Below, one piece after another: positions 60,376 through 64,000 of a stretch of DNA of 64,000 nucleotides. The DNA lies in contig JAREIK010000781.1 of assembly GCA_029783825.1 (NCBI GenBank), positions 186,001 to 250,000 on the forward strand. The letters run 5' to 3'. Every line of letters begins with the position of its first letter. Positions within the stretch are counted from its first letter, which is position 1. The stretch is from Sapria himalayana. Lineage: Eukaryota; Streptophyta; Magnoliopsida; Malpighiales; Rafflesiaceae. Both the position numbers and the translations under genes were made by a program. The notes under the pieces were generated by a model. The model saw nothing but the letters and a program-made list of their open reading frames with translations, ran no database searches and was not told the origin of the DNA.

Positions 60376-60990
60376 AGTAAATATGTCAAACGGGTAGTGC
60401 CATACAGGCAAGGCCTGGTTTTTGGTGGCCCAGTCGGACTAACATGCCATGCAGGCCTGGACCGTCCTACATGAACATCATCAGCCAAACACGTGGTAGT
60501 AATATTTAAAAAACCTGCCATGTTTAAAAAGTAGGGTAGTTTTTTTTATTTAAAAATTTATTTTTTGTTAATAAAAGTGGGTGAGTCAAGCACAATCCGA
60601 TCGGGGTTCCAGGGCATGGTACCCAGCCATAGAGGTGTAAAACCGGCTGTGCTAGGCCGGCCTGGCCCATTTTTAACTGGTCTGACCATGCTTCCGTGCC
60701 TGGCCAGGCACGCCACGATTACTGTATAGTGTCGTACATGGCCTGGCATGATTCTTTGGAGGTCAGCCTGGCACAAAACAATGGCATGAATCCGCCAGGT
60801 TGGGCCCAATCGAGCCAAAACCCTAATTTAAAAAAAATAGTGTTTCACCATTTCGACAGGCACGCCGCCACGGTGTCACACCGCCGTAATTCTTCTTCAC
60901 TTTCGGGGCTCGTCGGGCCTCGCCGGCCGAGCACAACTTCTACCGCTGGGGTGGTTTCTCGGCTCATGCCGAGGTACCGTGCCAGATAAG
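60376..60990. mobile_element. Composite CpG-rich hAT-like insertion in copia-2
   Basis: Two hAT-like left ends lie in tandem: ATGTCAAACGGG near 60,386 and TAGAGGTGTAAAACCGG at 60,630. From 60,630 the text follows the 2,055 element closely (ATTTTTAACTGGTCTGACCATGCTTCCGTGCCTGG; TTGGGCCCAATCGAGCCAAAACCC), then departs and ends abruptly at GTACCGTGCCAGATAAG without a right terminal repeat. CpG is abundant. Copia text resumes at about 60,992, but roughly 310 bp of RNase H text (corresponding to 27,613-27,925 of copia-1) is missing. Confidence 0.8.
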
Positions 60991-61330
60991 ATTTTTACTC
61001 TTGCTAGAGGAGCTATAAGTTGGGTTTCAATGTTATAATCTATTGTGACTACTTCTATAACAAAAACAAAGTATACTATAGCTACATAAGCTAATAAAAG
61101 GAAACTCATTTGCGCTATTGGAAAAGATTTAATACAAATAAAATAAAGTTACTTTATTTTATGATAGTCAAAGTGCTCTACAATTAGCAAAAAAAATAAT
61201 ATTTCACTCGAGAACAAAATATATCAAAGTATAATATTATTTTATACTAGAGAGTGTTAAATAATGAAGTTTAGATATGCAAAAGATTTATATTGATAAG
61301 AACAAAGTGGGTATTTTGACCAAACTAATT
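60990..61330 (+). pseudogene. Copia-2 RNase H end relic
   Basis: It resumes with TLARGAISWVSMLQ-type text (first copy: TLAGGAVSWVSKLQ), then VTLFYDSQSALQLAKK near 61,150, where copia-1 reads LFCDSQSALHLARN. The pol tail near 61,300 is decayed. Confidence 0.85.
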
Positions 61331-61419
61331 AATATTGTTAATTTAAACTTCTTGTGTCTTAGCAATATCATAAATAAATATAAATAAGTGAGAAATATAA
61401 TTTTCAAGTGAGAGTTTTT

Positions 61420-61930
61420 AATTGCATAAAAAGTTGATGAAATATCACCTTGCCCATATTAGTAATATATTTGGAATTTCTAATTTTTATTCTATAAAGT
61501 GAGTTTTCTCTTCTTTTGAAAAGTATATCAATCCTAATTATATTTTAGTTTGTATCTCATTTATTATATTATTTATTTTATTATCTTATGAATAGTGTCA
61601 ACTTTCACGTGACTTAGCAAGAACATAAATAAGCATACACAATACAATTGAGAAATGTAAATTTAAAGTGAAAGAATATAACTGCAAAAAGATTGATAAA
61701 ATACCAGCTTGCCCATATCATAAATACATTTGAGATTTCTTAATTTTTTTTTTATAAAAAGAGTTTACTCATTTAAAAAATATCTCAATCCCAATTCTAT
61801 TTTTGTTTGTATTATATTGATTGTATTATTTATTTATCGTCTTATGATTGAATTTTTTATTTTTAAATTATTATCATGTGTTCTATTTTTATTTTCAAAT
61901 TATTATTACGAATTATATTTTTATAATAAT
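61420..61930 (+). repeat. Copia-2 3' end with two tandem LTR-like copies
   Basis: LTR-like copies begin near 61,423 and 61,684, each preceded by a similar pre-LTR sequence (CTTAGCAA..CATAAATAA...GAGAAAT..AATTT..AGTGA(A/G)AG). The first copy is cut off at about 61,592, inside the LTR. The second runs to the repeat border at about 61,930. The period is about 261 bp. Confidence 0.75.
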
Positions 61931-62136
61931 TAATTATATGGGATATATGTATTGTGATTGAACATTTATTGCCCATTGTTCAAACATGCTTACTTTTTGA
62001 ATGTCTTGATTGTGCCTAATAATTTGGGTTGGATTGATCCATTTTTCCAATGGGCATCGTGTCCATGGATATGTTTTTTTTATTATTTTTTAGGGTTGTC
62101 ATTTTTGATGGGATGGTACATCGGCATCCTATATTA
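61931..62136 (+). repeat. Dispersed repeat, right copy (part 1)
   Basis: Matches the reverse complement of about 80-345: ATAATTTGGGTTGGATTGATCCATTTTT, CCAATGGGCATCGTG and GTCATTTTTGATGGGATGG versus their inverted partners. It is interrupted on its left by copia-2 and on its right by the MITE. Confidence 0.85.
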
Positions 62137-62525
62137 GAGCAACTCAAATGGGAGTTGTTATAATGGGTGTCATCTCCATAACCGCTAAAATGGCACCCAA
62201 ACAATAAAAAAAACGTACTCCAATGGAGTTAGTAAAAGAGGTGGCAAAATACCATCAAATATCTTGGGGTGTCATATTTGACAATTTTGGAGAGAGAATA
62301 TAGAGGATGCAAAATAGCATTTATGTCTACTGTGCATCTCAAAGTATTTTTCTCATAGGTTGAAAAAAAAACTTTAATTAAAAAAATATTTAATTATTAA
62401 AATAACACCTTATTTTGGCACCTATCATTGGAGTAAAAATCTGTCTAGGGGTGCCAAAAACAATGTTCAAGTTTGCAAAATAACATTTGACACCACTTTT
62501 ATAGCATCTCTCATTGGAGTTGCTC
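62137..62525. mobile_element. Tourist-like MITE, 389 bp, perfect target duplication
   Basis: Begins GAGCAACTCAAATGGGAG; the right end read in reverse is GAGCAACTCCAATGAGAG. TTA flanks both sides (62,134-62,136 and 62,526-62,528). The uninterrupted copy at about 100-130 of the window reads straight across the insertion point with one TAA, confirming that this is an insertion. It encodes no protein. Confidence 0.92.
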
Positions 62526-62528
62526 TTA

Positions 62529-62690
62529 CAAGTCATAGTGTTGAATGACAACTTAATAACATCAGTCAACTATTTGTATTTTTTTTTAAATATTTGCTCC
62601 ATATTTAAAATAAAAACTGGATTTGTTTATTTATCTTAGTAACTTTTATATTTTTTTTATTTTGTTCGCAATTTTGCATTGAGCGTGAAC
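62529..62690 (+). repeat. Dispersed repeat, right copy (part 2)
   Basis: CATAGTGTTGAATGACAACTTAATAACATCAGTCAACTATTTGTATTT and CTCCATATTTAAAATAAAAA match the inverted left copy at about 45-120. The homology continues to near the window start in the left copy (ATTTGTTTATTT and on). Confidence 0.85.
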
Positions 62691-62928
62691 TTACCAAAAG
62701 TGATCATGACCTAATGGTCATAGAAAGTGCTGTGAATCCCACTGGTACTTTGTTTAGGAAAAGAGGGAAAGCAAAAACAAAGTAGAGATTTGAATATCTG
62801 AAGCAGGCAAGGAACCCAAGAAACTACATGAGTAGATGTTTGAAAAGCACGGATATCGGCAGGCATGGCCTGAAGATAGAAACTGTCTTACATAGTCACC
62901 TTTTTTCACACTTATAATTACTACACTA

Positions 62929-63190
62929 TTAAGCAAGTAACAACCTGACCAGTTTCCAAGACCGTGAGAGATGGCCATTGATGATCTCATTGATCTGTGC
63001 GTCGAGCAGGTTTAGGCGGCGCTTGTAGGCAGCATCAGCAACGCGACCTGAGTGTGATCTCGGTGGGTATTGAGTAAAGTTCAAGAAACATGGAGAGAGA
63101 TGGAGTTTTGGTGAAAGAACAGAATGACTGATATGAAACACTGGCAGTGCCAGTGCGTCTATTTTGCTGATGTAGTTCCTCTTTATAGTA
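62929..63190 (-). other. Exon-like GC-richer fragment, unidentified
   Basis: On the minus strand a TATAAAG box (63,188-63,182) is followed by a CT-rich leader. An open frame then runs to 62,929 with the compositionally ordinary text RVADAAYKRRLNLLDAQINE and INGHLSRSW. A CAG just before this text (63,053) could be a splice acceptor, and GTCAGG/GTTG-like donors lie near 62,950. This frame has no ATG upstream in the same exon; the listed start would be GTG. The protein family was not recognised. It may be a gene's exon or a gene fragment captured by a repeat. Confidence 0.4.
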
Positions 63191-63229
63191 GTTTTTGTTA
63201 CCCGTAAATCGTTTCATCTCTTCAATGAT

Positions 63230-64000
63230 ATTTCCCCTTGAATTTGAAAGAACATAAAGATATGATTTTAAACTTCAGAAACTCAATATCGTTGTTTGTT
63301 TGGTTTGGGTACTTTAAGCAAAGACTTTTTCATTATTTAACTCTCCCTCGCACTAATAAAAAACTCATCTTTCATAACTATAATTAGCTATAATTATAAT
63401 TCTAAATTTGTTAATAATTTCTTTAAATTATTTGATAAACTAGTCAATTTTTGAATTTACCACTGCTTTTTCTAAACGTGTCTTAAGTAAAATTTGAATT
63501 GCTATAAATTTTACTTATTTTATTTTAAAATTATTTATCTTGCATATAATATTATATCTCATATTTTTCCATATTATAAAGATTAGCAAGTATTTTACAA
63601 ATTGAAATAATACATTAGAATCTCCATTGATTAAACTATATGAGACCTTGATGAAATTGATGCACATCTCTCCTTAGAAAACTATGCCTCATGTGTCACA
63701 AGTAGTTAGATTTTGTGCTCAATATAGTTCATAAGTTCCACTTAGTTAAAAAAATGATTATCAATTGAGCTACTCTTAGTGGGTTTGATGGATGTTTTAA
63801 TTTAAATATATTTTTAAATAAGATAAATAAGTATATTAATGAAATTTAATTACAAAGACACAATATTTGAATTGTTACTCAATGTTTGATTTAGAAATGA
63901 TTTTAATTTAAGAATATTCAATTTAAAAATATTATATTGTAAATGGATTATTGTTATTCATTATATATAAGTAAAATTTGTCTTAAAGGGAAAATTTTTT
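63230..64000. other. AT-rich DNA, no recognised gene
   Basis: Nothing beyond AT-rich sequence to the window end. Confidence 0.6.

Larger units (their letters stand above)
56785..61930 (+). mobile_element. Copia-2: decayed relative of copia-1, with hAT material inside
   Basis: It shares the gag-protease-integrase-RT-RNase H order and most of its text with copia-1 but is much more decayed. Borders are inferred from the empty site at 310-375: AAAAGTTGG.AGGAT lies before it and ATTAATTAT(A/G)TG after it. A primer-binding-like TGGTATCGTAGG follows the 5' LTR at about 57,046. Between RT and RNase H, about 310 bp of copia text is replaced by 615 bp of hAT-like DNA. The 3' end carries two LTR-like copies in tandem. 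Confidence 0.9.

Noticed and set aside
1..64000. tRNA, rRNA, CRISPR arrays, bacterial operons or organelle insertions
   Set aside because: No cloverleaf with a GGTTCGAATC-type arm, no rRNA text, no spaced direct repeats of CRISPR kind and no recognisable plastid or mitochondrial genes were seen.

Overview
This window is AT-rich nuclear DNA of a flowering plant. The evidence is the transposon content: Ty1/copia and Athila/Tat-type Ty3/gypsy elements, a plant-type LINE, a PIF/Harbinger element with a Myb-like and a DDE gene, and small hAT and TAA-target MITEs. The species cannot be told from the sequence. No intact protein-coding gene is visible, and every recognisable reading frame is broken by stops and frameshifts. 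I saw no rRNA, tRNA or CRISPR structure.

Layout: 0-5 kb holds a repeat whose inverted partner lies near 62 kb, then a minus-strand copia relic (about 1.65-4.03 kb) with a 500-bp hAT element in its 3' LTR region, then an LTR-like repeat. 5-19 kb is built from three copies of an unidentified 1-2.7 kb repeat (family A), Athila-type LTR-like pieces and an Athila-type gag relic. 20.2-21.3 kb is a copia RT/RNase H relic. 24,059-28,596 is a structurally complete copia element (copia-1) with two LTRs and a perfect 5-bp target duplication. 30.5-31.05 kb is a GC-richer, promoter-like island, followed by a CpG-depleted hAT copy and another minus-strand copia relic (32.7-34.3 kb). 35,580-36,808 is a Tourist-like element carrying sixteen copies of a 26-bp repeat. 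37,725-41,404 is a 3.68-kb PIF/Harbinger element with both of its genes. 42.8-45.2 kb is a LINE with an internal deletion. 45.8-52.4 kb is an Athila-type element with gag and protease between LTR-like flanks but no RT or integrase. 53.2-54.3 kb is a copia integrase relic. 56.8-61.9 kb is a second, more decayed relative of copia-1 (copia-2) with CpG-rich hAT material inside it. 62,137-62,525 is a 389-bp Tourist-like MITE, and 62.9-63.2 kb has an exon-like fragment.

The clearest story is nested insertion. Copia-2 and the 389-bp MITE both sit inside a repeat whose uninterrupted inverted copy is at the start of the window, so that copy serves as the empty site for both. Relative age can be read from decay. 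The hAT copy at 2.06 kb and the hAT material at 60.6 kb keep many CpG dinucleotides, whereas the related copy at 31.3 kb has only one that I can find.
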